Below are positions 10,142 to 22,636 of a stretch of DNA of 64,000 nucleotides, in pieces. Source of the DNA: Phalacrocorax aristotelis. Taxonomy: Eukaryota > Chordata > Aves > Suliformes > Phalacrocoracidae. The notes under the pieces are model-generated. The model was not told the DNA's origin. It did no database searches and saw only the letters and a program-made list of their open reading frames with translations. Every line of letters begins with the position of its first letter. The first letter of the stretch is position 1. The DNA is taken from contig NC_134281.1 of the NCBI RefSeq assembly GCF_949628215.1, positions 9,372,501 to 9,436,500 on the forward strand, written 5' to 3'. Made by a program: the position numbers and the translations under genes.

Positions 10142-13100
10142 CTGAGAAAGACACAAGAAAAAATAAACTTAATTTCAAAATCTGTGTCAGCCTGTTTAAA
10201 AACAATATAGATATGCAATGCATTATTAAATCTTGCCTTATAAGTGAAGCAATTCGTAAGAGAACAACATACTTGCACAAGAAATTTCTAATCTCTTTTA
10301 TGATACAAAATACCAGCCAGGAAAGATTTCATTCTGCAGCATGAATGTGAAGTGACTGAATGTGCCCTCTTGTGGTAAGCAACAGATTAGTTGAGACCCT
10401 CACCTTTAATAAAATATTTTCCATGATAATAAACTTTTCCAAAAGCAGCTTTTATATTTAAGTACATGTTAGCGGAATGTGATTTTGAAGTGGAAAAAAA
10501 CTGTCTAATGTTTTAAACAAAAAGTGCTGTGTAAATTGGTTATCCTAGAAAAGTTTGCAGTAATGTAGTTCAAAATATTTGAGTAAAATTTTAGCTGTGG
10601 TAAGTCACTGACGAAGTAATCAGCTCCAGTATTTGGATCACAAATAAAAAAAAGAAAACAAAAGCTGTATACTTACCCTGTGGTCTAGGAAAACCACTAC
10701 GGATTACCTAACCCTCTTCTCTGCATTACCCTGTGCCGCTGAGTAATAAATTTAACTTCTGTTTTATCTGTGGAATGGACATACCATGCATCGGTTTTGT
10801 GCTGGTATCCTAAGAATAACTTTGTTGTTTGTAGGATTTTGAAGACAATTTTAAGTGCCCTATATTATATTTTTTCTTCCCACATAATACTGTGATCAAA
10901 GAGCTGTATTAGGCCAACGCTTTAATCCATCCACCAATGTAAGTATTTTTAGACATTGATATCCATTCCGAAAAAAGTACTTTTGTAGTAGAAAACATTT
11001 ATGGTATATATGTATTGAGCCTTTTTTTCTTTACTTGTTTAAGTGTATAATGTAGAAGCAGCATACCACAAAACTGAACATCTCCCCGCAGAGTATTAGA
11101 TTCCTGGCTAATCATTCTGATCCTTACATGTAGCTCAGATATAACTGTGGCTCTTGCAGATTTACAAAAATATTTTCTTCAACAGATTTACTCAAAGAAT
11201 CTTTTTTGACAAGCATATGTGCTGTCACACAAAACTACTCCGACTTAGCAAGCTGGGGATCCATTATAGCCATAACTTTCAAAGTATATTAATACAGACA
11301 CATATATGGCTGAGTGAAATATGCTCAGAAGTGTTTTGGAACAAAGCATGCACAAGAATTTTGTACCATGAAAGAAAGTTTTCTTTCTCCACTATTTATA
11401 GCACTCTTCTTCAGAAGTATAAAACAGGCTGAAATAGGATCTTCTCCTTCAAATAGTAATTCTGTTCTCTCTAAAATTCAACCGCTGCTGCAGAGTGTAG
11501 ACATCTCTGCAGCTATAAGCAACTGCTCTGCATTCTCCAATACATGCGGACTTTGGTCTACATCCCACAAGCAACTTAACACGGGACAGAGGGAGAAGTG
11601 GTCCAAAACAGATCCAAACAACTCTAGAGGTACCTTGAAAGTCCTCTAGGAGTCTACTTCTGAACACAGACAAAATAGGTTCAATATTAGTAGCTTGGCA
11701 TTTTTCTTAGCATCATTCAAGATGTACAGGTATCCAGGAAAAAAAATGTACCCTTTTGTCTAAAATCCCTAAAAAATATATATATTTTTTTATATATATA
11801 TATATTGAAAAAAAAAAAAATCACTGTGTAGGCATACTCAGTGTGCATCCTGTCACAGTGGTAGGAGTAGGCTATTTGCAAAATGCAAGGACAGACAAAA
11901 AATTTTAACAGTAACCAGAACAAGAAGTGATGCCTCTCATTTACGTAACAGCCTAAGCATTACAACGCTTGCCCATTCACAGTGTGAAACTAATGTACAA
12001 TACACTTCTCTCCATAGGCTGACAGCACTCAGATCTATACCCTTCCCCTCCCTTGACAACGCCCTAGCACACAAACTAGCACGGGACACTCCATGCTACC
12101 ATGCCTGTGGAAAATAAGCCACTGTACAACAAAGAGCCCACAAACCACTGGTGCAAGAAACAATAGTGGGAATCTGACTCAGTGGCCTCGTGGTTAAGAT
12201 GTTTAGTTTGCATCAGGAAGAGCTGTGCTCCAGTTCCCATTCCCAGGACTGTTTCTGTCCTCTTCATTCATTCATCACTGCTTCATACTGATAAAGCAGT
12301 GCTGGGACTAGGGAACAAAATTGTTATGTTGTATCAGGATAATACTTAGTTCTCAGAGTAACTTGCTGTTCAAAATCTTTATTGTTAAATAATGTTTGAG
12401 GGACTGCAGGTTAAGAGATAAAAATCGAGTGTTCCTGCTGTAGCAGTATTTTTCATAAGCTCCCATACAACCATAAAATAACTCGGAGAAGTGAAAATTT
12501 CTCCGTTCATGCTGATAAACTGTTAACCCTCAAGTGTAAAAATGACAATCTGTGGCAAACTGAAAACAGGGTGACCACATAAACCAAATTAAACAGCTCT
12601 GACATAATGAACACAGTAATCTTCTGATATTCACAATATTAATTATTATATTTGACTTCATTTTTAAATAGAAGTTTGCATAGATCTGAAAGCTAATACA
12701 TATTTCCACCGGAATGCTCCAGAATCGAGGGACCTTGCCCCAGAATTTAGGTTCAGCTTGCTACGCAGTCCACAGGCCTTTGGCTATACCAGTCACTGGA
12801 TTTTAAAATCAATTATTTTCACTTTAAGAACATGCTTCAGGGGCAAAAAAAGCAAAATATTTGGTAAACAGCAAATGAAAAGACAGAGTTCTAGGACTTA
12901 CTTCTAACTTAACAGTATCAGGATGTGGAAGTAAATACACTCTTTCTTGCAGCTTTTTTTCTGCTGCTTCTATATCCTAAAACATAGGCAAAATACATTT
13001 TAAAAGCAAACAATGGATTATTAAAAGGAAAATACACACTCACATAAAGACACTTCACCAAATGAACTCATTACAGCTAAACAGCATTCAAATAACAACA

Positions 13101-16100
13101 CTGAAGGTCAAATCTTTCTGTTTAGTCATTCTGAAATCCAACTTGTACTTGCATCCTACGGTTTCTAAATACGTTTGCCGTACCTTTTGGATACAAGAAT
13201 AAATTTCATTACCACATAAGACAGTTGCTGTAAAACACCATTATTCTTTCTGGACACTTGGGTAAATTACAGTTAAATTCTGTTCTATAAAACTTCAGAA
13301 AACAGAGGGAACAGAATGGTTTTCTCTGTGCTGCACGAAGACTGAAGTATGTATTCTAGCTACTGTAACTGTAAAGTAACTAGGCAATTTATGTGCAAGA
13401 TCTTTACTCCTCAAGACAAAGATGACTTGCTAATATGCATGCATAACATGTGCACAAAAATGTAGAGCTGCAGCAAGCTGTTCACCAGACAAACTTGGAT
13501 GACAATGCACCTCACATAGCTTTCTTACAAAAAAAAAAAAAAAAAAATCAGTATTTGGGTTTCTGCTTGTCCAGTGGATGCATGCTGGATTCACAAAGGC
13601 CTAAATAAATTTTTAAAAGGAGAAACAACCAAAAAACAACAGCAACAAACAAATCAAAACATCCCCCCAAACTAACTGCCCTCCCCCTTTGAAGTTCTGA
13701 CCCATTCTTGTGGGCTTAGTTCCATACCCAAACATTGAAGAGATTGAGTGGTGGGCAGATGAAGAGAGACAGAAAGGGACGTGGGAGTGGGGTGTGAAGA
13801 AGCCAAAGCTGAACAGAGTGGAGGGGGAAAGAAAGTATAGCAGATGGCAGAGTTGGGAGCAGAGAGCGGGTGTGAAGAGTACAACAGAAAAACTAAATGA
13901 GAGAGGAAATTCCCCAAAGGGACTTCCCAAATATTCACCACCACTGCCGCTGAAAAGAAGAGTGAGATTCTGGAGGAGCATAACCACAAGAGAGACCAAA
14001 CATGATTACTCGTATTGAATAATAGCCAATCTGAATACATCAATAAGTAAACAGTGCTCGACTCAAGTTTAGTTTGGAAAATATGACTCAAATTCAGTAG
14101 AGTATGATTAATAAAAGCAAAAAACAGCCTTACTGTTAGCTGAAGTTCAAATTAGTGATAAAGATACACTCTATTCATTCAATTTACAGTGCTCATCTTA
14201 TGTGCAAGAGAATACAGTCATGATGTAAAAGGAATTAATAAGTACAAACCAAATCCAAGCAGAACTGTGCACCCTTTTCTACAGCAAAGTGCATACCCTT
14301 GTAGGAAGCTGAAGGATGACTGAGATTTATCCAAATCCTCAGAAGTAGCAAGTGGCCGCCCCTTTTCAGGTGAGAAAAGACTAATGGGGTAAACATATAC
14401 AGGAGGAATAAGGGCAAAGATGGAAGCTGTTTGAAGTCACAAGCTCAAAATATCAGAGGACAATACAGACTTAACTGACCTAAGGAAGGATTTTCTCTGT
14501 TGCGTGTACTTAGAACAGATACACCACAAATCGCACCAACTGAAGCTCGTATCAGTACAGCTCAGACCGAGTCTGGAGAAGTTATCACTGTACTGAAAAG
14601 AAGGATCAATCAGTAACATTCACTTCGTATTCTTGCATAGAATTTTCCTCCATTCTGATTCCTTCTTCCTAATTCCTGTAGCAACTTTCACAGGAAGGAA
14701 GAATATCAGTCAAGATCATTATTCCTTTATAAACTTAGCTAAGACATTGGATGTTTACGGTGATAGAAAACTAGTGTCTTTCAGGCAAGAAAGGAGACAG
14801 CAGTTGTGCATACATGTTTAGTAGGGAAGGTCACTTTGGCATAGCCTAGATATTGGATGTGTCTTTTTGTTGCTCATTCTAGTTTGTATGTTGTGCAGTC
14901 TATTGTCATTCAGAATACTGTTTTAATGACAGACAGTGAAAGAAATTTTTGCTCGAAGGTGTAGTATGCTTTAGAAAATAACTGGAACTTCTCAAAGATT
15001 AGATGGCACTTCTTGTGTGTCTATACAACTGGTAAGCTTTGTAGGAAAAAGAAATCCCCATCATCGATATAAAAATAAATACGTCGGCAGTGTAAACTTT
15101 GGAAAAAACCAGCAAAATGGTAGAGAAAAAAAGAGAGCATCTTACAACACTTCCCCTAAAACCACAAGGACTGGAACAAAAACAATTCAAGACCCTTCCC
15201 CAGAGGTAAAACGGAATGCATGACACATGCATCACTTTTAGGGGACCAAATTCAGCTGTCACTTATATTGATATCAGTCTGGCAGAATCCCACTTAAATA
15301 ATTCTAGAATTACATGCCTGTGAAGGAAAGCAAATTTGGTCTAAATTACCCTTCCAATACTATCCACTATATAGCATATTCTTTATTTTCTATTTCCTAT
15401 TATAAGCTGTTGCACAGTAATATACATTTCTAAACACAAGAAATGTTACTGAAAAAAAAATGTCATAAATCAGGTTATAAATACTAATCTAATTTCTGCT
15501 TTTATTACGACAACATTATATAAGTACCAAATGATACAGATTTCCCTAATCTGCGGTCTCCCACTAAAGACATCAAGGAAAATACTATGATGATTATATT
15601 AAAATGCTGAACAAGTGCTTATAATGTTAAAATTCCAATTAAAAAAATGTTTAGTTCCTTGCTTCCTACTGATTATAAACAAATTAATTTTGAAATGCTT
15701 TCCTGTGCATAAATATCAACTACCACAGAGAAAGAAAAACGTCTTTTGCTATGATCACATAGTGAAAACAACTGATTTTGCTTACATGCAGAAAAACAGA
15801 AATGCAAATAAAAAAATAACACTTCATCATGTCCATGTATTTTTGAGTAGGCCAAATCAACAACTCTCCACATGGTAACTGTGAAATGTACAGTGCCTGG
15901 TATCAGGAACAATATTCTGAAGCTGGCACATTAATCAGTCTTGTTTTCAAGCTTCTCATATATTATTCTGCATAGATTTTTTTTTCCTGTTTTCTTCTGT
16001 TATCAGAAAGCATCTGCAGGAGTGCATGCCTGTTAAAACTAGTATAAAATTAATAGATTTAAACTGATTTATGCTACTTATCCTGCAACAGAATTTGTTT

Positions 16101-18588
16101 TGATACATATGTTTTTGCTTTTTTCCCCCGTACAAACACCAACATTTTTGACACTTGAAAGGAACAATTTTGAGGATGTGACAGAAGATGGCAAATATCT
16201 GTTTAACTGCAAAAATATTTACACTCTGTATATGTCTGAGCTATTGTTAACATTTCCAATACAACAAGCTTTCAGCATGCAGAAGTATACCCTGGCATTT
16301 ATTATGTTTGCCTGTATATGTTAACTGAGAATGCATTTGTAAAATACAAATAATGATTAAAAAATTACATGTGTGAAATAAAAACCTACTATAAAACGCC
16401 TATGGAAAATGGGAGTCACAATGGCTGAAATTACTAATTTAATGGAGCATGAACTGAGGAAAAAACAAACCATCCACCTCTCCCCAGTCTCCCCCTGAAG
16501 CACCTACACTTGTCTATACCCACTACAGAGGCGTCTGATTGCCCCAGCCCAGAATGCACCAGTTTACCAGAGTCCAAGCTGTAATCTTCCTTCTCACAGA
16601 GCAGTTCAGAAGGCATCCCTGATTAACTGTTCGGCCTTGTCTGCCACTGCCTAAATACAGCTTCCATTTAAATACAAAGAGTGCCTGCAACAGAATTATA
16701 CCCACCCAAAATGTCAACATTTTAAATCTTGACAAGGCTCTGCACGAAGAAACAAAAAAAATTTTGGTGACATGAATTAATTTTGTAATTTTCTAGAGTA
16801 AAACTTATTGTTTCACTAAACACAATACATGCAATTTGGACCCTTAATAAGTAAGAATTTAAAGAGAATGCATGAGAGGTATTGTTTTCTGCTGTTTCTT
16901 GAACAACAGACAAACATTTTTCAAATGCATGCTCATGTCAGTGCTGCATGGTCAAGTGCAATCTCTTCAAACCTGGATGCCTAAGCTAGGGGTTCCAGAA
17001 GAGGTTTTACCATTCTGGTCCCTGCCATCAAACATAGATCTTTTTAATTGCCCATTCTCAAACATCTGCTGAATTTACCTAGGAAATGCAAATCTTACCT
17101 AAATACGACAATAGGTATGTGGAACAGCTATTAACGTTAACAACAGTATCACCACTAGGAAAAGCCAGAAATACCAAATGCCACTTTTACAGCTTTGCAA
17201 GGATGATTCCTGAAGTCATTCCACTGAAGAAAAATATTAAGCTGAGAACATCTTCCACAACTTCACACAACCCCAGTGGGAGAATAGTTCTTACCCTCGA
17301 CTAAAAGCATTATAGGCTGGTCAGCCCCTATTTCCAAACATAGCCCCATACCTTGAATCAAAGTATAAAGGTGCTGTGAGTCTTGTCAGACTGAGTTCTC
17401 TTAGGCAGACATGTAATAGCATGTGTTGCATCTCTACATGTACTTAAAAAAAAATAGTAGCAGCTGCCACCATGAGGCTCATATAAGAAGGGCATGGGAA
17501 ATAGGTAGTGATGCCATCAGATAATAAAGACTTGTCATTTAATACTTTTGGTCAAGTTCCAGAAGAGGGAACTGTATATAGAAGAATTCAAGTGATAACT
17601 ATAAAGCAAACACTTTTTTTTTTTTAATTCCCCAAGCTACATAACCATGACATTTCAATGCAGTTCCTGGTAGTTGCAGAAACTTACATTTAAAAGTGCT
17701 GCATTCCTTTTATGAGCTGCATCAGCTGCTTGAGTTTGCCATGTCTTTTTAGTCTTTTTGTCTCCTAGATAAGTCTCCATCTGCTGTAGCAGCTCTGATC
17801 TCTGAGACAGTCTACAAAGGAAAACATTTTGCTAAGTGGGTAGAACATTTTGCTCAGGAGCTAGAAAATAACCTTTTTACCTTACCCAGTTTTCTCAAAA
17901 CTATGGGGCTAATTAAGCCGGCTGTAGGGTGGGTGTGCTGGGGGAGGGAAAAGGTACAGGCAGACACCACCTGCTGTGCTTGTATGAAGCTATAATGTTG
18001 CAACCAGCAGTCCTCGTATGCTAAGGTGCTTAGAAGCACCCAATCTCCCAGAACAGAAAAGACAGGGTGGGTTGGGGTGACTTTATCAGTACTACTCTTG
18101 CTTGTTGGCAAGTACTAGTTGTTATAAGAAAAACAGATTTTTCTGAATCATTACTGTATTTGCTTCACAATCTGAGTTTACAGGGCAACAAAGAAGCAAT
18201 TCTGTAATTGAGGCGTAGAGTGAGAGAATCCAATTACCTTCCCCAAATAGGAATTTAACGGTGACAGGAGGTTAACAATGGACATCTTAAAGCACTACCA
18301 CCATTGGAAGTAAAAAAACCTCATCATCCTAAACACCCTTAACGGCTAATTCCAATAGTTCATGAAGGAAGAGTGCCACCTCCTGGAACACCAGCCCCTT
18401 GCTGAAATACTTCTGTGCCCTGCACAGAGCTCAGATTCACTGTTCGCAGGATGGCCATGTGCAGCGAGGGAGGCCTCGCAAGACCACAACACAAACTGCT
18501 GCAAGGCAGGCCACAGCTCTGAAACAATTACTTACATCTCTTCATGTCTTCTAGCAAGGTGAACCTCCTGAGCCAAATAGGATGACAT
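9998..18588 (-). CDS. C3orf14: C3orf14 homologue, small coiled-coil protein (4 coding exons)
   Basis: Uncharacterised conserved vertebrate protein (HT021). Coding exons 18588-18536, 17811-17688, 12976-12902 and 10141-9998 join in frame (53+124+75+144 nt) to 131 aa plus stop; human is 128 aa. Start [18 protein letters not shown] parallels human MTSLFAQEIRLSKRHEEI. The middle ([36 protein letters not shown]) is charged and helical, likely coiled coil. The C-terminal hallmark [20 protein letters not shown] is the best-conserved block, followed by a lysine-rich, variable tail ending STEEDSQK. No signal peptide or membrane segment. The initiator ATG follows an in-exon untranslated stretch and has A at -3. 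Its place next to PTPRG on the same strand matches mammalian synteny. Molecular role unknown. Confidence 0.93.
10362..10375 (-). promoter_or_regulatory. CTCF-like motif, minus orientation (C3orf14 intron 4)
   Basis: Minus-strand CCACAAGAGGGCAC matches CCASYAGRKGGCRS at 13 of 14 positions. Confidence 0.4.
11771..11820. repeat. (TA)n / poly-A low-complexity tract
   Basis: Interrupted TA dinucleotides with T- and A-homopolymers; simple sequence likely to vary in length. Confidence 0.8.
12170..12250 (+). repeat. MIR-like tRNA-derived SINE 5' remnant
   Basis: tggcctcgtggttaagatg resembles an A box and tgtgctccagttcccattcc a B box, in the arrangement of MIR-class SINE heads. Diverged, boundaries approximate. 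Confidence 0.5.
12902..12976 (-). CDS. C3orf14: C3orf14 exon 4
   Basis: 75 nt, TTTTAG acceptor and GTAAGT donor. It encodes [20 protein letters not shown] then TVKLE, close to human [20 protein letters not shown]. Confidence 0.93.
12977..17687 (-). other. C3orf14: C3orf14 intron 3
   Basis: 4.7 kb AT-rich intron. It has a 19-base A run at 13529-13547 and a purine-rich stretch at 13740-13900; nothing else recognisable. Confidence 0.6.
13529..13547. repeat. Poly-A run
   Basis: Nineteen consecutive A. No flanking target-site duplication or retroposed body was recognised. Confidence 0.85.
17688..17811 (-). CDS. C3orf14: C3orf14 exon 3, coiled-coil segment
   Basis: 124 nt, TTTGTAG acceptor and GTAAGT donor. 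It encodes [19 protein letters not shown], then a region ending KRNAALLN. It aligns with human SQRLMLLQQMENKLGD ... KRNLSLLK. Confidence 0.93.
18373..18386 (-). promoter_or_regulatory. CTCF-like motif, minus orientation (C3orf14 intron 2)
   Basis: Minus-strand CCAGGAGGTGGCAC matches CCASYAGRKGGCRS at 13 of 14 positions. Confidence 0.4.
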
Positions 18589-18617
18589 TTTCAGTTGTTT
18601 GCCCCAGTTTTGTCACT
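18536..18617 (-). CDS. C3orf14: C3orf14 exon 2, start codon exon
   Basis: Acceptor TTTAATAG at 18618; ATG at 18588-18586; donor GAT|GTAAGT at 18536/18535. It encodes 17 residues plus two bases of Ile; 18589-18617 is 5'UTR. Confidence 0.9.
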
Positions 18618-20202
18618 CTATTAAAGGAAAACCAAGTGAAATTAAAATCTTCAGAAGACATACATGAACATACATTTTTCAGTATTAAACAATTTTGTGT
18701 TTAAAGTTGCACGCATGATATTTATATCAGCTATCTACACAAAACCTGCTTATAAATTTTAATATTTGCCACAAGATATTGTTACATTATGCTTTGAATA
18801 CATGCGCACTAATGTTCATAATACAGTTTATGTAGATCTTGCTGTTTTCTAATAATTTATGAAAGAACTAAAATTTGACTTTCCAGTTTCAGATTTAGCA
18901 TTAGGTTTTCTCAAGTTTCAGATGCTTACAACTGCATATGCAAACTATGTGCTGGCATAATTTGTGTATTACTGCTTACATTAGTGATTACATTACTGGC
19001 TTTTGTAATGTTACTCTGAACACAAAGTTATACTTGTAAATAACATTTGTAACTACCTCTCACAGATAGAGCACCCCGTTTAAGTACAGGCATGATTAAA
19101 CTAGATATTTTAAGCTGCTTAACCAATTTAACTTCTGAGTGCTTGAAAAATTAAGTGAAAACTTGTTGAGCTCAGCTCTTCAGTACTGTGACACATTACA
19201 TCGAATACACAGCTGAAGTTGTTTACATCGTACTGATTTCTTCCGAGGTGAAGATGATCAGCTGCCCACTGCATGCAAATCAAGATCCTACAGCACTGTT
19301 CAGAAGGCTGCAAGTGGTTCACAATCTAGTATTTTTTTCACCTCAGAGATGACTGCATTATTGCCACTTTATTAAACTATTTTATTAAACAGCAAAATTA
19401 AAGAAAAGAACCTATCGCGTTTGCAATGCTGAAGGGCGGAGGACTGAAAGATCTCACCAAGATAGAAGAGCATTAGGAAAGGCCCCGAGTCGAGAGATTC
19501 GCACATAACTTCGACGCAAGTTATTTACATGCACACTCTCGCTTCAGCAGAGGTCATTTCCTAGGGATGCACGATTCACCCCACTCTGAAAAACACTTAT
19601 ATGCAACTGGCCTGTGGCTCGTGCTTCCCCTTCGTTTAGCAAGGAGCGCATCCCCCCCCGGCTCCGGCCCTCAGCCGAGGCACTGCAGGCCGTTTGCGAG
19701 AGCGGGCGAGCCCTCGGCTCATCAGGCAGCACCTTTGCTGGCAACGGGAGACACCGAAGCACGGGGAGCGCAGCCGCACGCACCTCGTTTCTTTGGGGCA
19801 GCCTAGCTTACGGACAGCAGCGACAAACGAGCGCCCAGCGAGGGCACCCGCCGCACCACGGGGCAACCGCGTCGCGGGCTGTTCCCTGGGCGCTGCCGAG
19901 GCGGGAGGCCGGGCACAGCCCCGCCGCTCGTCCCCCGGCCGCGCCACACGCCCGTGTAAGGCGGCCCCTGGGCGCAGAAAGGCCGGATCGGGCGGTGCCG
20001 CCTCAAGCCGGCGGACCCGGGGCGGGCGAGAGAGCAGTTGCCACAGGGGGAGCGCGCCACGGGGCAAGTGGGAGCCGCCCTTAGCCCTACCATTGGAAAA
20101 GGGGGGGGGAAATCTACGAGCCCGTCGGAATGTACCATTCTGTAGGATTGAGGGAGGAGAATGCAGCAAAGAAAAAAAAATAAATAAGAAGACCTAGTTT
20201 AC

Positions 20203-20260
20203 CTTCAGCCTCGCCGGCCTCGAAAAGGAAAGTAACCACCCACCATGGTCTCCACGACGC
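20203..20260 (-). other. C3orf14: C3orf14 inferred non-coding exon 1
   Basis: The donor is CTGAAG|GTAAAC at 20203/20202, the only good donor seen near the promoter on this strand. It would splice to the exon 2 acceptor at 18617. The 5' end is approximate. Confidence 0.5.
20205..20246 (-). other. C3orf14: Candidate uORF in C3orf14 exon 1
   Basis: ATG at 20246-20244 in a strong Kozak context (GACCATGG) opens 13 codons (MVGGYFPFRGRRG) and stops with TGA at 20207-20205, two bases before the exon 1 donor. It is translated only if transcription starts upstream of it. Confidence 0.4.
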
Positions 20261-20440
20261 CTTAACCTCCCTCCCCCGCTGCTATGGAGACGGCCGGAAA
20301 GGTGGAGCCTAGCGCTGATTGGCCTCGCCACGCCCCGGCAGGAGGAATCAGGCGAGGTCGGGATCCATATTCGCCACTGGGATTGGAGGAGCGGAAGGAG
20401 GCGGCCCTAATCGTTGCCGGTGGGCGGGATGGAGGGGAGG
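20246..20440 (-). promoter_or_regulatory. C3orf14: C3orf14 core promoter with two CCAAT boxes
   Basis: Two minus-strand CCAATC boxes lie at 20322-20317 and 20386-20381, 64 bp apart. GC boxes lie nearby (cgccccgg near 20330, gggcggg near 20422). No TATA box is seen. CCAAT boxes usually sit 60-100 bp upstream, so transcription would start roughly at 20230-20260; the exact start is not determined. Confidence 0.5.
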
Positions 20441-22095
20441 GCGGTCTCGTGCGGTGACCGTTACGCTGAGGGGCGGCCGCACCGGCGTCGGGAGGGCGGG
20501 AAGGCGGGGAGCGGGCGTCGGGACGGCGCTGGGACGGCGCCGGTGCGTCAGGCACTGTTCGCGGCGAGATCCGTCGCTGGAACCATCCGTCTCTCCAGCG
20601 CACACGCACCCGAGATTTGGCACTAGTTCGGACAAACTTTTTGGGCTTTGCGGCCCTAAAAGAGCGAGGAAGCGCGAACCCGCCCGGCGCGAGGCTAGGT
20701 TGTGTGCCCGTCTTCACTCTGCCCAGAGTCCCCTCGTCCCGGCGCCGGCTGGGACTAGGCGTTGTTCTCTAGTTCTCTAGTGAGGTAGACTTTGAAGCCA
20801 GTTGTTGCTTTCCTGCCCAAGGCACAGCACATCACATATTTTGGTACGGGAAGCGCGCTGTGAATGCCAACCAGGTCCTCCACACGCGTTTCCGAACCCC
20901 GTGGTGTGATCTTGCCCTCTGTATATGAGAGAGCAGAATTTCTTCCAGGCCTCAAAGCTGAAGAGTGACTGAGGCTGACGCAAGTCCTTTATGCGGAAAT
21001 GTTTATCAAAACGTACTTTTTAAAAAGGCACAGTTAATCTACTTTTTTTTGTGAATGTTTTGTTCTTTGCCGAAAACATAAACCAAAAAATTCTAAGGCA
21101 AATACAGCCAAAAGTTCATTCTTCTTCGTTTTCTTCATTGTTGTCTGATAGATTTACGTACATTTACAGCTGAATTCTAAATGCTGCTCCGAAAGAGCTT
21201 GTTTTCCCTGTTTCCTTTCTAAACATTCTCTGATCCTAGTGTTTCAAGATGTCTCATCATGAGCCTTTCTCACCGCTGATCAGAAGATTTGTCTTGTGGT
21301 TCTTCAGCTCTTTATCCTTTCCATTTTCTTCCATTCTCTGATCTTACATTTCTGCAACAAACATTAATTCACTTTATGACATATAATTAAGTAGAAAATC
21401 TTTAATGTACTTGTCAACTTACCCCTGCTTATTGCAGCAGTCAGGATAAATAGTACTTTATATATTTTTTTCCCCCCACCGTTGTGATTTAAAGACTAGA
21501 TTTTCCAATAAATGATACGGAGAAATAGGAGCCTGTCCCCAGTTCTAATGGTGTGAAAAGCTAACGGTTACGGTCTCACTAAACTTAATGGAAAGCCTAA
21601 GTGTTTTGCATATTCTACTTTGAGCTACACCAGTTCTCTGTAATGGTGGTGATCTTTCTTTCTTGTAGCATTTAATGCATTTCAGAAAGAATAGAGACAA
21701 ATGGAAGTTTGGTTTACATAAACTATTATATATGCCATTTGTGGAAAGAATGCAAAGAGCATTTTAGTTAAGCTACAGATACTGTCGATTGTTCAGTGTT
21801 GCAGAAACAGAGACAGGATGGAAACCATAATTTCTTAATGACTGCTTTATGCGACAGTGGATGAAACACTCTAAGTTCATAGCTAATGAGCTATAAACTC
21901 CACATTTAGTTTTTCAGTTTTAATGTTCTTTTTTCATTAGAAGAGCAACCTAACCTAGATCAGTTCCCAACTTGTCAGAATTATAAGCTTTAAACTTATT
22001 TAAAACAAAAAAGAACAGTGCTAATAATAGCCAGAAATGCCCAACAGCAGGCTGTTGTGAATAGGTGGTTCACTGTACCTGCAAAGCGCCCACAG

Positions 22096-22102
22096 TGACG
22101 TC
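22096..22102 (+). promoter_or_regulatory. CRE-like TGACGTC site
   Basis: A TGACGTC core sits in a small CpG-containing patch (22075-22130) in otherwise AT-rich sequence. Seven bases only; function unknown. Confidence 0.2.
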
Positions 22103-22622
22103 GGTAAGGGTCGTTGCAGAACCCGGGCTTTATAGGTTGGAGCCACTTACATGGGGAAAGACATTCTGTTTCATATCTTAATGTACTGGCATCTAATTGT
22201 AGCGTGTTCTACAGAGCATCATGTCACCCACCTGCCCCGCCCACCAGTTTCTAGTTATGCTGTGCATGTTACAGAAAAAAGTATTTAATTTTTTTTATAT
22301 GTGTGTGTCTTCATGTAATGCTTCTTTGTGTGAATTTACTGTTGGATCGCTGGTATAATAATTTGAAACAGTATATTTACAGCCCAATTGTGCTAGTGTG
22401 ACCATGTGCAAACTTTAAGATCAGTGTGGTCTCTCTGTTGCTTGGTTGCAGCCTGCAGAAGCTGCAGATCGTGTACTCCATCAGTGCCTAAATATGGATT
22501 TAGGACTTACTGTTAGCACCAAAATGTTGGCATTGTGACCCTAGGTTTTTCCTCAACCCTGCAACTTGTTTTTAGTCTGAAAATTTAGAGAAGCGTCTTC
22601 CGAGCGAAATTGGTGAATTGTA

Positions 22623-22636
22623 ACACTAGGTGGCAC
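22623..22636 (+). promoter_or_regulatory. CTCF-like motif, plus orientation
   Basis: ACACTAGGTGGCAC matches CCASYAGRKGGCRS at 13 of 14 positions (only the first base differs). It lies about 2.4 kb upstream of the C3orf14 exon 1 donor. Confidence 0.4.

Larger units (their letters stand above)
10142..12901 (-). other. C3orf14: C3orf14 intron 4 with AT repeat and SINE remnant
   Basis: Intron of 2.8 kb, AT-rich. It holds a TA/A low-complexity tract at 11771-11820 and a SINE remnant at 12170-12250; no other exon supported. Confidence 0.65.
19600..20750. promoter_or_regulatory. CpG island over C3orf14 promoter
   Basis: An abrupt GC- and CpG-rich block in AT-rich surroundings, with many GGCGGG/CCGCCC GC boxes, covering the first-exon donor and its upstream region. 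Long open frames here on both strands are products of high GC, not genes. Confidence 0.8.

Noticed and set aside
19567-20780. Multiple 70-177-codon open frames around the CpG island
   Set aside because: High-GC shadows on both strands; the region is explained as the C3orf14 promoter and first exon.
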